From contig JARBJD010000075.1 in NCBI GenBank assembly GCA_033064195.1, forward strand, positions 186,001 through 250,000: a stretch of DNA of 64,000 nucleotides, written 5' to 3'. Position numbers and translations under genes: made by a program. The notes below the pieces were generated by a model. It was not told the DNA's origin. It saw nothing but the letters and a program-made list of their open reading frames with translations, and did no database searches. Of the stretch, positions 22,500 through 34,087 are shown piece after piece (within the stretch, counting starts at the first letter, position 1; every line of letters starts with the position of its first letter). The DNA comes from Blattamonas nauphoetae. Lineage: Eukaryota; Preaxostyla; Oxymonadida.

Positions 22500-25400
22500 A
22501 TGACATCGTCACTGACTGCTCTCAGACCAGTGGCCAGGTATGGAAAGATCGGTAAGCATGAATTTGTCCAAGCAAGTCCGATTGATGGTATTTTTCCTTC
22601 ATATTTTGATGGGAACTCGTTCAGGTAACAGACTCGTAGTTGGCACGCAGAGTGGTCATTTAATCTTCTTTAATCTGTCCTCAAAAGATCGTTTGTTTCT
22701 TTTGACTCGTGAATTCACATGTTTTTCTTCTGAAAATGGTTTTCTCATCAACTCATTGCAATCGAACCATCCTCTCCTTTCTCGCCAGCAAATCCACAAA
22801 ATGAGGTTGAAATCGGGAAATTCAAGGATTTTGCAATCATTAATTCGAAACATCTCATTTACTTGCCCGTCAAAGGTTTTAATCTTTCTGAATCATCATC
22901 CACTCAGATCCAACTCTCTATCTCTTCGATCTCCAAAGAATGGAAACAGTTGGTCCACTGAAGGAAACAACAGGAACAACTTTCTTTGCTTTAGGATCAA
23001 AACAAATGACACAACACTCTTTTGATGGGCAAACCACTACCTTCTTACCAAACGGCCGCACACCTCTCTTAGCCTGTGCTATCGAAAAGAAGTTTGTTAT
23101 TCCTTTTACACCCCATTCTTTTAGATCCATGAAAAAGACAGATCAGCGGATTCTTGCTTTCTTCTACTGGAATGGACAGTCATTCGATTCATTTGTGAAC
23201 CAGGTCGTCCCTGATGGAACGAAAAGCATGAAATTTGTTGGAGATCATCTAGTGATGATTCAAAAGAAATCTTATCAATTTTTCAACACGAAAACTCAGC
23301 AGCAAACAGCTCAAATTGAGATGAGCGAAGATTGTGGTCTTGTCGCTCCATGTTCCCTCGATCAGCGTCATATCGTCATTCAAACAGATCTTAATTCGTG
23401 TGACCGAGTGAATAGTTATACTGGGGGAGGAATGTACTCTGCAATGACATGGTTTGTTTCACCAACTTTTCACCAATCCATTTTTTATCCATACCACCAA
23501 TTTTCATCCTTCTTCTAGGTTGTCCGTTGATAAAACGAACTATAGTACTGCACTCGTTGGTCTTGAACAAACTCTGAACCAAATGAACAAAGGAGTCTCC
23601 CCCATCCAATCACTCTCTCTCATGTATCCATATCTCGTGGCAATGAGGAAGAATTACCTCGAAATTGCACTGTCCTTTGGAGAAACACCTATTCAAATCA
23701 TTTCTGATGACCAAATCAAGCAAGTTGTTGGAGACAAACATCCTCAATCACTACAGTTTGTCCAGCTTTGCTCCACTGCAGACATTATCCATGGATACTC
23801 ACCGAATCAAATATCATATTGTTCTGCTCTCAGGAACGAATCTCGTACAAACTTTCGGTTATTCGTCATTCTGAACAAGGCCATCGTGGAACTTGAGCCT
23901 ACCGAGTTTATCAGTCTCGAAAAAGAACTTCTTCAATCAAAACCAAGTGATGCGGTCACTCTACTTCGAAGCGTTGACGATATAGCTGTTGGAAAGATGA
24001 AACAGACTCTCCTCTCGGAAGCACACTTCCAACTGGGAAAACGCCTACTAGAAGCGTACAATTTTCCTGATGCGTTTTACCATCTGTTTTTATCTCAAAT
24101 TGATCCATTCCAAGTTGTATCATTCTTCCCGCCGCTTGTTGAACATTCAGTTCTTCTGTACGAACTTAATATTGATTACCGAGCACATTCGACCTCAAAT
24201 AAACTCAGCACAATGACATGGAACGAGAAATCACAGGAGTATCCAATTGCTCTCCGATATCTCACAGCATATCTCAAACATGTTCGCCAAATTTTCATCC
24301 ACCAACATTTCCAAGATCTATTGGAGCACTCAGAGCTCATCGCGGAAAAAACAAATATCGAATCCCAAAATCTCAAACTTGCGTTGCTTGATGAAGTCGA
24401 AACATCTCGTGCCATCTATGCTCAAATGCAAACCAAATGTACGGAATACCCATCGTCCTCGTTCGGATGTAGTTCTCTTTCACATGTCACAAATTCATTT
24501 GGTGTTTCCAATCTCGGCACACGGTTTGGACAGGCACCGATAGCAGGACGCAGGTCTCGAGATCGACAGGATGGAACGACTGAAACTCCAAGCGAGATTG
24601 TAGGGTTATCTGGGGCTGACGACGAACTTGGATTCCTTCTCACCGTTCCTCTTCTCAACTCACCCAACGAAGACCCGAAAGATCCAAACAATCACATCAA
24701 CATGGGCACACCTCTCTCCACAAACGACGGACAACCAAAAGAACCATCTGACTCACTCTCATCTGGAAAGAAAGCAAGTACAGAGTTGGATGAAGAGACA
24801 GGACAAATTCTGGCTCAGCCACTCCTCAATTCAACAGCCCTCTCCGGACCCATTCGAAGTGCTGTCTGTCCAGAAGCTGTCCCATTCCTCATTTTCACAG
24901 ATACGTCCATGCTCGCAGCAACTGTTGATGCCAAACTCCAAACACACACTCTCATCTCTCGTCTTCTGAACACTCCGATCTTCTTTGCAGACACGCGGGA
25001 AGCCCTCCACAAACTGAACACAACAGAACTTGCCGACTTCCTCATCCACTTTCTGTACCAACGAAGAAAGCACAAAGAAGCACTCGAATTTCTGAGTGGA
25101 AAGTCAATCTCCGGACGCTCCTCGGGAGACGGATTATCTGAAACGCCTGCCAAACCGAAAAGCCAGTCAACAGAAACACAAGTTGTTGATTATCTCATCC
25201 GACTTGGGCCAGAAAATCAAAGTCTTATTTTCGAATATGTGACACCCATCCTCAACAGTGACAACGATCTCATCCAAACAGCCTTTCAATCGGAAGTGGC
25301 AGATGTGGTGAAAGACGAGACAAAAGAGGGCAAGCATATAGACACTGCCTTCCAACACAAAAAGGCTCAGCGCTTCAACTTTTTTGGACTGAAGGATCTC

Positions 25401-28016
25401 CCCGGGTGTGTGTCGTACGGATACGATGGAAAGGTGATGATGCTCCGATTTGGATACGACCTCCCGCCGTGCGATGTTGACGAGAGTCAGATAAATCGGG
25501 ACCCAATGGACTCGGATCGCTTCATCGATGTGTCGACGATCAACCCAGAAGCAACGTTTGATGATGAATGGAAAGAGGACGGAGGAGGTATGGACGACGA
25601 TCCGGATGTCGGGATCACATCCATTCTTCACCCACCACGCCACATTGTCCAAAATGTGAACCCAGATCCTCCTTTTGGCGCAGACCCTTCGTTCGTCCAG
25701 TGCATAAAGGAAACATCAGACACTGTTCGAAGAAACAAGGCGGCGACGATATCTACTGTCCATCCACTCCTTGACTTCACCACGTTTTCAGACCACGAGT
25801 ATGTTCACAACCTCCATCCCATCACAAATCCCAACGACTGGACGCGACGAACCAAACAGTTGAGGCAGTTCGAAAGGGCACCATTGGAAGGAGTCGGAGC
25901 GAACCCTGAACAGGTCTACAACGCGTACCTCATTCAGCAGCAGGCAAAGAACACCATGCAGTATGGGATGATGCCAGAAGATAAAGTGGGAGAAGTGGCT
26001 GGCTCTCTGTCCTCCTTCCAGCCACCGTCTGGCGACTTCAAGACAGTCAGACAATCGGAACATGTCACGATGGTTCCAATGGTTAGCAAACACCGCCAAA
26101 ATACAACGCAACCAGCTTCGTCACAAGGCTCATCTCCACCGAATGATTACCACCAAGTCTCTTTCTCACCGTCTTCCCATGTTTCTGATCCCCATTCCCC
26201 ATCATCTACCCATCCATCACTCTCATACCAAAATTCCCAAGTCCCAGCTGCTTCCTCTCCAGCCACATTCCACGGCGACCACTCGCCTCTCTCTGCTCGC
26301 TTCCATCGTCCGTTCCGCCAAATCAAAAACGTCAAGTATCCTGCCGTCTCATACACTCTTTTTGGACCAGCTCCAAAGAAACCAGAGCGGAACCCATGGG
26401 TTCAGACGCGGACCAAATTCCTCCCCGCTGGATTGAGGGTCTTCATTCACGACTCGATTCCAGGCATCTCCAGTCTTTCTTCTGACGCTGTCTTGGATCT
26501 TCTCGGAAACATGTGCCCCTTCCATAAGATTCCTTATCTTGAATTCTTGATAGAAGAGAAAGATGAACGATCGCCCAAGCTGCACAATGAACTCGCTCTT
26601 CTTTATCGCTCTTTCATCGAAAAGTACAGACAACAGAAGATCATCGCCAGAGAATCTCTCTCCCAACAGCCCGAACAACTCCACAGCTCCAAACTCAAAC
26701 TGAAAACCGACGACAGCTTTGTCCCTGCCGCAAAGACAGTGGGAACTTTGGGCTTCTTCCGAAATCGACTCATCACTTTCCTCAAATACTCCCTCTTCTA
26801 CGAACCAGACGTCCTCCTCTCGCATTTCATGGATAATGAATATTTCTTCGAGGAGCAAGTCATTCTGCTGAGCCGTGGGAGGCATCATCAAGCTGCACTT
26901 TCCATCCTCGTCTCGAAAATCGACGATGTGCAAGCGGCAGAAGACTACTGCACAGTTCATTACGATCCTCGTCCACCAAATGCTGGAGGTCATCAAAGCG
27001 AGCACAGCATCCACAGGATCTTCCTCTCTGTCCTTCTCGACGCCAAGAGAATGGATTTGGTGGAAGATTACATGGTCAAGTTCTTCTCGAGGCTCCGAGC
27101 TGATGATATCCTCGCTCTCCTTCCATCGTCGTCCACTCTCTCTGACACCATCGCCTTCCTCTCCATTGCATTCAACTCTCTCGACACTCAACACCGAACA
27201 GCCTCCATCAATGAATCCCTCCTCCGAAGCGAAGATCTGCTGGCCGAGTCTCGTCGATGCAACCAAATCTCACAGCGAACTGCCATCCACTCAACCACTC
27301 GTTGCGGATACTGCGGGAAAGTCTTCCAGGGCCGCCCAATCGCAGCAATTGCTCCAGATGGAACTCCGTACCATCTGCACTGCTACGAAGAATTGGAGCG
27401 GAAGACATCGTCGATGCATCCGATCAAGCCAATTGTCGGATTCTCATACAACACTCCTCTCTTCAAGCTGGACGAAGACGGAAAGGGCGTCCCCAAATCT
27501 GGCGAAATGAGAGTCGGACGAATTTTACTTCAAGAATCGTCCATCAGCCATGCCATTCCTGAAGCAGACAGGATATTCCTGGACACAGAACTTCCTCACA
27601 TGTCTTTGAAGCCGGAACCTCTGACAAGTCCAGAGTACAGACAGTTGCAGTCTTTGGAGGAGAGGGGGACAAGAGACGTGATGGACCTTCTCCAAGACCA
27701 TGTCGTTGATGAGAGTGACTGGAACCAGAGTGAACAGGAGAAGACGAGGAAGATCCAGGATGACCTTAGCGAGATGGAGCAGAGGCAGCGGGAACATGAT
27801 GAAGAGAGAAACAGGAAGGCGGAGCAGGAAAGGAAGGAACGGTTGGAGAAAGAGAGAAAAGCCAAAGAAGACTTCGAAAAAATGAGAAAAGAAGCAGAGG
27901 AAAAGGAGAAGGAAGTTCTTGGTGGATTTGCACAAACATCAGACGATTTCTTCATCCTTGATGCATCATCGTATGCTGTGAATGTTCCTGATTTCCCAAC
28001 GTTCGACGACTTCTAA
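22500..28016 (+). CDS. VPS39-family HOPS/CORVET tethering subunit
   Basis: This is a membrane tether acting with Rab7/Rab5 at vacuole and endosome fusion (VPS39, VPS3 or TGFBRAP1 type). The N-terminus, spread over several short exons, starts MTSSLTALRPVARYGKIG and contains a CNH propeller (GNRLVVGTQSGHLIFF; SEDCGLVAPCSLDQRHIV). The main exon of about 1500 codons starts after an intron that ends at 23518. It holds clathrin-heavy-chain-like helical repeats (PFQVVSFFPPL; YLEFLIEEKDERSPKLHNEL; FYEPDVLLSHF; EEQVILLSRGRHHQAAL) and near the end a zinc-binding pattern, RCGYCGKVFQ with YHLHCYEE, like the VPS39 C-terminal motif. The protein ends in an E/K-rich helix. At about 1700 residues it is nearly twice the usual length because of Ser/Pro-rich inserts. 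VPS39 and VPS3 cannot be told apart by eye. Confidence 0.8.
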
Positions 28017-28144
28017 GAAATTATGTTTTGTTTATTAATTATTTCATGTCACGCATCTTCATCTGTTTATCGTTATTCAAGAGCTTAATTATTTGGAATC
28101 ACTCGATCATCCCATTAAGTCTTCAATTCTTTTTTCATCATCCC

Positions 28145-30145
28145 ATGCTTGTTCACTTTGTCTTGCTAGCTTCATCATTTTTCATAACTCCCTTTGAAGC
28201 TCGCTTCATGCAGAATTCCAAATCAAAAGCATCTTCGAAACAGAGCAACCAAATGATGTTCCCGTTGACGAGAAAGACCCCAAAACACCAGACTAAACCT
28301 GGAGTCCCTCCGACACACGAGGTAGATCCAACAGAACCACTCAAACCCCTTCCTCAACCACCTTCACCTCTCTCTGACGATCCAGTTTTCCCAACACCCC
28401 ATCCTGTTCGACGATATGTTGATATCCTGGACTCACCACCAGCATCACGATGGCCCAAACTCCAAAACGAGGCGCTTTGTAAACAACGGCGGGATGAAAT
28501 CAAGGAAGCATTCCTCTACGCTTGGGAGCCTTACGAGCTCTATGCTTGGGGACATGATGAAATCAATCCCATCTCTCGGACACCATACAATTGGCTCAGT
28601 AAACAAGCCACTATGATCATCGACTCAGCGACTACGATGAAGATCATGGGCCTTGAGGACAAATTTAAGAAGTGCATGGATTGGATTAAAAATGATATGA
28701 AAGTGTATAAAGGGGGATCATCGAACCTCTTTGAAACAACCATTAGGATTCTCGGTGGCCTCATCTCACTCTATGATCTCTCAGGTGATAAACAAGTCCT
28801 CGATCGAGCAGAAGAACTTGGCGATGCAATCATCTATTCATTTGATTCAAACACTATCACATCAATCCCTAGGAACTCGTTCAGCTTTTCCAAACCTTCA
28901 CGAAAGCCAACGTTCGAAACTCGACTCGAAACTCTCATGAATGATCCATCACACAATGCATCGAAACTCTATCTCCCGACCCAACAAGATCTGGAAAAGG
29001 GAACGGGAACTAACTCAGCAACATCATGCTTAGCTGAACTTGGTGTCTATTTCGAACTTGTGGCTCTTTCAGATCGAACAGGTGATCCACATTATGCAAA
29101 ACATGCACTTCGCGCTCTTCAAGTAAGTTTGGCTGCTCCTCGATCCGCTCCTGGTGTTGTCCGTGCATACATTCAACATGATGGTTCAAGAACAACAGGT
29201 CCATTTACGATCGGATCGTTCGCTGACTCGTTCTATGAATATCTCATCAAAACTGGCCTCTATTCAGATGAGTATGAAATAGACCTCGTTGGTCATACAG
29301 CTAACACGAGCAAGCCGTTGTCTGAACCAAAAAGCATTAACGACCATTGGGAAGAAATTATGAAAGCATTCTATAAGAATGTTCGTACCAATGGGGACGG
29401 GTTCAAGTTTATCCCGTCTGATGGGAGCGGGGGAACTTGGGAGCATTTAGCCTGCTTTGCTGGTGGAAATCTTGGTCTGGGAGCATACTATCTTAACAAC
29501 TGGACTAAACTCCCCTCGCAGCAGGTCATCGAGCATCCTGTGAATGAAAAAATGCCAAAACGACAAGATAAAACACCCACAACTCGGGCGGATTGGCTAG
29601 ACACGTTTTTCCAACTTGGGAAAGATCTCACACACACCTGCTATCAAATGTACCATGGATCGCCATCAGGGCTATCTGGTGTGGAAGTTAACATGAATGT
29701 TCTTCCAACTGGCTCCAAACCAATCAGAGAATACGATCTTTGTCCTGAAGCAGTGGAAAGTATCTTTTACATGTGGAGATTAACAGGGGATCCGATCTGG
29801 CAGGAATACAACTGGGAAATCTTCCAAGTCTGCATTTGTTCATTTCTTTATTCGTCCTCTTCGATACTATCATTCATTTAGTCAATCAAACGACATGCAC
29901 GTCTTGACGAGCGCACTGAAGGGACAACAGTCGTCCCCGGTGGGTACAGTTGCATCAGCGATCCATCTTCAGCCACTCCTCATTCACGTGATAAGATGAC
30001 CACATTCTTCCTCTCAGAAACTCTCAAATACATCTATCTCACCTTCTGTGATCCTGACACTGTAATGCCTCTTGACAAATGGGTATTTTCCACAGAAGCT
30101 CATCCGTTTGCCCAGAGGAAGTATTTGAAAGTGATTAAACCTTGA
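28145..30145 (+). CDS. GH47 class I alpha-1,2-mannosidase (membrane-anchored)
   Basis: This is a type II membrane or secreted glycosidase trimming N-glycans in the ER or Golgi. The ATG at 28145 gives a hydrophobic signal/anchor (MLVHFVLLASSFFI). A Pro-rich stem follows, then the (alpha/alpha)7 barrel: RRDEIKEAFLYAWEPYELYA, LFETTIRILGGLISLY (with the acidic residue of the family's first catalytic motif), WEHLACFAGGNLGLGAYY, YDLCPEAVESIFYMWRLTGD, FFLSETLKYIYLTF and STEAHPF (calcium-site Thr). One intron, 29828-29881, splits the gene. Two motifs deviate: the usual R-P-E-x-x-E-S reads C-P-E-x-x-E-S, and the D-x-L-D-T-L element reads DSATTM. It could therefore be an EDEM-like lectin rather than an active trimming enzyme. 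Confidence 0.82.
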
Positions 30146-30313
30146 GTCTATTTCGTTTCCACCTGTTTCATTCATTTCACATTAATTTTTTGATATAATG
30201 GCTATGTGAATGTTCGGTGACTCAGAAAACGTCATGCTCATCGAATTACGCACATAACGGAGGATATTTTCGGTTTTGAGTGGTCAAATGAAGAGGTGAA
30301 ATGGAGTCACGAA

Positions 30314-31048
30314 TTATTCCACCATACACACTAAAACAAGAGCAACAACCACAACAACAACATAAACAATTCCCCATGCTTGATATTTTTTCTCTCCTGA
30401 AGATATTACTGATTAAGAAGGACAGACGGCAGAAGGCTCCAGATTCCCAATTGATCAGATAATTGGCTCCTTTGGTAACCTGCAGATAGTATAGATGAGT
30501 ACAATAACAGCAAACGGTGTTAATTGTCGATTCTGTTTGTTTGTTGCAAATGAATCGAACACTTAGGAGAGTTGAACAAAAGATGTACCAAACCCGTAGA
30601 GATGATCCACTGCCTGCACACCGTTATCTGTGAAACATGCTAGATTGAAGGAATTCGGTTCATCAATATCTGCAGACGTGAGGTTAAATCGTTGGAGGCA
30701 ATCTTCGATAGCATGAGTGTCTGAATATGGAATCTCTGTGTATGTAAAGGAGAGATTTGTTTCGTGATCCTCACGAAGAAAATTACTGTCAGGTCCAACA
30801 AGAAATTCATCACAGGGATGATAGAAGATGGTGTATTCTGGAATGAATCGATGAAAAAAAGAGGGTTGTGTAGAAACTTTCGTGTTCAATCAAGAAAATT
30901 TTTGTGTCAAAATATGATTCCATTCGATCATCATTCGTTCGACATTGAAAGTCTTCAGCATTTGTCGCCGAATTGCTTTGTACTCGTTTCGTTTTGTGCT
31001 TTCGAGTGGAAGCGAAGGCGAAGAACCAGAGAACAAGACATATCCTCA
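30314..31048 (-). CDS. Small type I membrane protein with MRH (mannose-6-phosphate receptor homology) domain
   Basis: Four exons assemble in frame through introns of 40, about 90 and 31 nt. The start MRICLVLWFFAFAS is a signal peptide. The lumenal part has five cysteines and ends with YLINWESGAFC, which fits the F/I-x-W-x-T/S-x-x-A-C close of MRH lectin folds. After the last splice come KKYQAWGIVY and a run of Val/Ala/Leu (a single transmembrane helix), then a two- or three-residue tail and TAA. The whole protein is about 190 residues, similar in plan to ATG27 or to a minimal phosphomannosyl receptor. It may sort glycoproteins, which would fit the GH47 enzyme encoded next door. Sugar binding is inferred, not shown: the Q/R/E/Y ligand residues are not all obvious. 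Confidence 0.6.
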
Positions 31049-31223
31049 TCAAAGATCAAAAATTTGAGACGAAGAAACGGTTGGACGATCGGAGGCGAAT
31101 GTTGTTTCAGATTAGAGAGACAATCGCGTTGAGGAAAATATTTGAGGGTCAAAGAATGGAAGAAGAGGAATGAATGAGTTCAATCGATAGAGAAAAATGA
31201 AATGAATGAACGAGAACAGTTAT

Positions 31224-32232
31224 TTAGAAGACGATATGTGTTCCTTTCTTTCCAGCCAGTGCATCAACAGCTTCTTCCAAAGATGCGATAATTGCGCGTT
31301 TCTTGGTTTTCTCAACATGACGCATGCAGGCACCAACCTTCGGTCCCATTGATCCAGCTGAAAAATGGCCTTCCTTCACGTATTCTTCCATTTTGGGATA
31401 TTTGACTTCACCAATGAGTTTTTCCTGGTTGGGTTTGCCAAAGTTCACGCAGGCCGCATCGATATCGGTGAGAATCATGAAGATGTCGGCAGAGACAGAA
31501 TCAGCAAGGCATGCACCAGCGAGATCCTTATCAATGACTGCCTCAACTCCCTCATACCCTTCTGGAGTTTCAACCACTGGAATTCCTCCGCCACCTGAAG
31601 CAATGACAACAACACCAGAGTTCACAAGAATTTTGGCGGTTTCTGCCTCAACGTTGCGCAGTGGGTTGGGTGATGGAACAACACGTCTCCAGCCTTTTTC
31701 AGCGGATGGCTTGACATTCTTGACAATCCATCCCTTTTCTTTCTTCAGGGTCTCTGCCTCCTCCTTTGAGAGGAAGTTTCCGACGGGTTTTGAAGCATTC
31801 TCCCCAACAAATTCGGGATCATCACGAGACACGAGAACTTGGTTGACCAGGCAGATAACTTGACGATCAATACCTTCTGCTTTGAAGGCAGCTTGCAAAC
31901 GATTCTGGAACATGTATCCGATTTGTCCTTGAGTCATCGCTCCCACGATATCGAGGGGCTGAGCTGGAATCTGAGCCTTGGCAATATCTTGTTGAAGCGC
32001 AAGGTTACCAGATTGGGGTCCGTTTCCATGTGTAATAACAATCTCACGGGTGGGATCATCTTTGATGATCTTGGCAATTTGGCGAGCTGTCACATCGCAA
32101 TTGTGCATTTGTTCTTCTTTGGTTCCCTTCTCATGTGCTTGTTTAATTGCATTTCCTCCAAGAGCAATAAGAATTCTCTGTGAAGAGTGAAGAGATTTGA
32201 TGTTAATTTGCTGATGAAGTGCATACCACCAT
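31224..32232 (-). CDS. Carbamate kinase, with a 6-nt first exon
   Basis: This enzyme makes ATP from carbamoyl phosphate and ADP, the last step of the arginine deiminase pathway used by anaerobic protists. The product is 319 residues, full family length. Motifs are RILIALGGNAI, ITHGNGPQSGNLALQ, GAMTQGQIGYM, VIASGGGGIPV, VIDKDLAGACLA, MILTDIDAACVNF, GHFSAGSMGPKVGACM and a closing KKGTHIVF. The large exon (31224-32177) has no suitable ATG before the phosphate-binding N-terminus. Splicing a 49-nt intron (32178-32226) joins it to a 6-base exon that encodes just Met-Val, giving MVRILIALGGNA. An active soluble enzyme is expected, since all recognisable substrate-binding blocks are present. Confidence 0.9.
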
Positions 32233-32270
32233 TGAAAGTCTGGATCAGATCCATTGTCGTCAAAAATGTG

Positions 32271-32774
32271 TCACACAAAATCGTGAATCATCTCACGACT
32301 CATTCGATACCCGAGAATGACTCTTTCTATCAGTACATTCAAAATATTAAGAATTCTTCCTTCATACAAGTGATGACCAGTAATTCCAATGGATTTTCCA
32401 GCACAGAGTTTCCTCTGTTGCCAGAATGGCATATCGGTTAAGAAACATCATCAAGATATCAAATTGTGATATATATATGTTAGGAAGATTTTATAGAATA
32501 AAAGTCCGTATAGAGTGAATAAAAGCACATATGATTTCAGCCTTTGAATCCCAGATAATTATATACCTACCAGATCAGTTTTGTTTTCAATTTTATAAAC
32601 TGTTCGTCTGTTTTGAATACATACAGAGCTCAGATGTTGACTTTGTGAAAAAATTGTAACACTCAAAACTCCAACTCTGATTCTTTTCTGGATCCAACTC
32701 TTCGAACAAGGAAAAAAGAGTATCAACACCGTAAATCCCAGAAAATAAGCTTCAAAATGGATGTATTGAATCAT
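32271..32774 (-). CDS. Possible small hypothetical protein (three exons)
   Basis: Three short frames join in phase through GT-AG introns of 30 and 156 nt: 32730-32774, 32571-32699 and 32271-32414. They give 105 residues. The sequence looks like a folded small protein, with LSVTIFSQSQHLSSV then NRRTVYKIENK and a C-terminal helix LNILNVLIERVILGYRMSRE. The first intron is a multiple of three and has no stop, so its removal is not forced by the frame. I do not recognise the family. It occupies the otherwise empty 650-base gap between carbamate kinase and the RNA triphosphatase. The long second intron is atypical here, so this model is tentative. Confidence 0.4.
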
Positions 32775-32882
32775 TGTGTCAGACAACAATCGAGATTTCT
32801 GCGCCTATCCCAAAAACAGGGAGGATTACAACTTGACGGTTTTCTCCACAATGACAAAATAATGAAACATGAAAATGCAATA

Positions 32883-33988
32883 TCATGATTGTGTGTTCAA
32901 TGCAACATGAAGAGATCTCAATTGACCTGTGAAACGCATCCATTCATCAAAACAGAGTTTTTGTCGCTCCTCTGATGAAAGACGCTCAGGGTCGATTCAT
33001 GAAATCGGTGCAAATTGTTCGTAAAATTTGGGCATTTGTCAAGAATACCATGAGAAATTGTTCAAGTTGGTGATGTTTCCCAAGCAGGTATTGTGTGAGG
33101 TACTTTTTAAGAAGGTCGGTGTCAGAAATCTCGATTTCGCATTCGTAGTCTGGGTGTTGGAACTCGGCTGTGAAGGAATTGCCATCTCGAGTCTAAGAAA
33201 AAATAGAGATGGGTTTAAACGATACCATGACTTCCGTTAAATCGATTCGAAACGCTGGTAGTATGAAAGAAATGCGTTTTTTGAGCCTTTGTTGGAGAAG
33301 AGGTGATTGCACAACTTCATATGGTGCCTCTGGAAAAATGTGAAAAGAATTGGAGATACCATTGATTTCCCAGGATGATGAGACACGAAGATCAAACTTA
33401 GACTCTGGGCAAACCATATTCAGTTTCGTTTGTTTTTTTGACTTCCTGATGCACGCTAGAGTAAGTCTTGGATCCTCTGCACTTACTGTGATTCTTCCAT
33501 CAGCATGGATTAGATCAAGTGTGGTTGATTCTTCGTAGAGAAATCTCTAACGGATTCAGGAAGAGAAAAAAGAAAAACTCGGCTTAGGAGGAATGATCGG
33601 AGATGATTAAATGCCTTCGCAGGGAGGCTCGATTCGAATTTGTGATCTTGTGGCATTCTGATGAAAGCATCTGAGAGGCATGGACTCGTGTACCGCCGTA
33701 AGCTCGTGGAGTGAATGATTCGTCCAAGACGAATTTCAAGCTGAATAAAACGGTCCAAAACAATGGAAATATGCTAACCTCGAAAGATGCATCTTCGACT
33801 TCTTGCTGATATGAAGAAACAAGATATCTTGTCAAATGATTTAGCAAGTCGTTTGGACCAACTGCAGGGGCAATCTAGAACGTGAATGAAGTTAAAATTA
33901 TGAGAGAATAAAATGATACGAGGTCAGTTGCTTGCGATAAGTAGTATGGAACGACGTCAGCTTGCTGAGGTCGTGCAATACCGGCCAT
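32883..33988 (-). CDS. Cet1-like mRNA 5'-triphosphatase (capping enzyme beta, tunnel fold)
   Basis: This metal-dependent RNA triphosphatase catalyses the first step of mRNA capping in the nucleus; the same fold serves fungi and many protists, while animals and plants use a cysteine phosphatase. Six exons join in phase (33920-33988, 33779-33874, 33579-33740, about 33227-33546, 33049-33195 and 32883-32984). The beta-strand LEIRLGRIIHS carries the E-x-x-x-G/R-L-G motif of the tunnel, followed by FIRMPQDHKFESSLPAKAF, DLRVSSSWEIN, a K/R-rich strand (LKKRISFILPAFRIDLTEVM) and YECEIEISD with the paired Glu residues. A 64-nt intron (32985-33048) swaps an early stop for a helical tail, EERQKLCFDEWMRF. 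Length, about 300 residues, suits a catalytic domain alone. Confidence 0.78.
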
Positions 33989-34087
33989 GAACAAAAAGTT
34001 ATGGTAAAGAAGCGAAGTAAAACCAGAAGCAGGAATATGTCTGAAATGAATTAGAACACGATGTAAACGGAAGGAAAAACAACAAAA

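Noticed and set aside
31224-32177. Recent bacterial transfer of carbamate kinase
   Set aside because: The gene carries a spliceosomal intron and base composition like its neighbours; an old acquisition shared by anaerobic protists is more likely.
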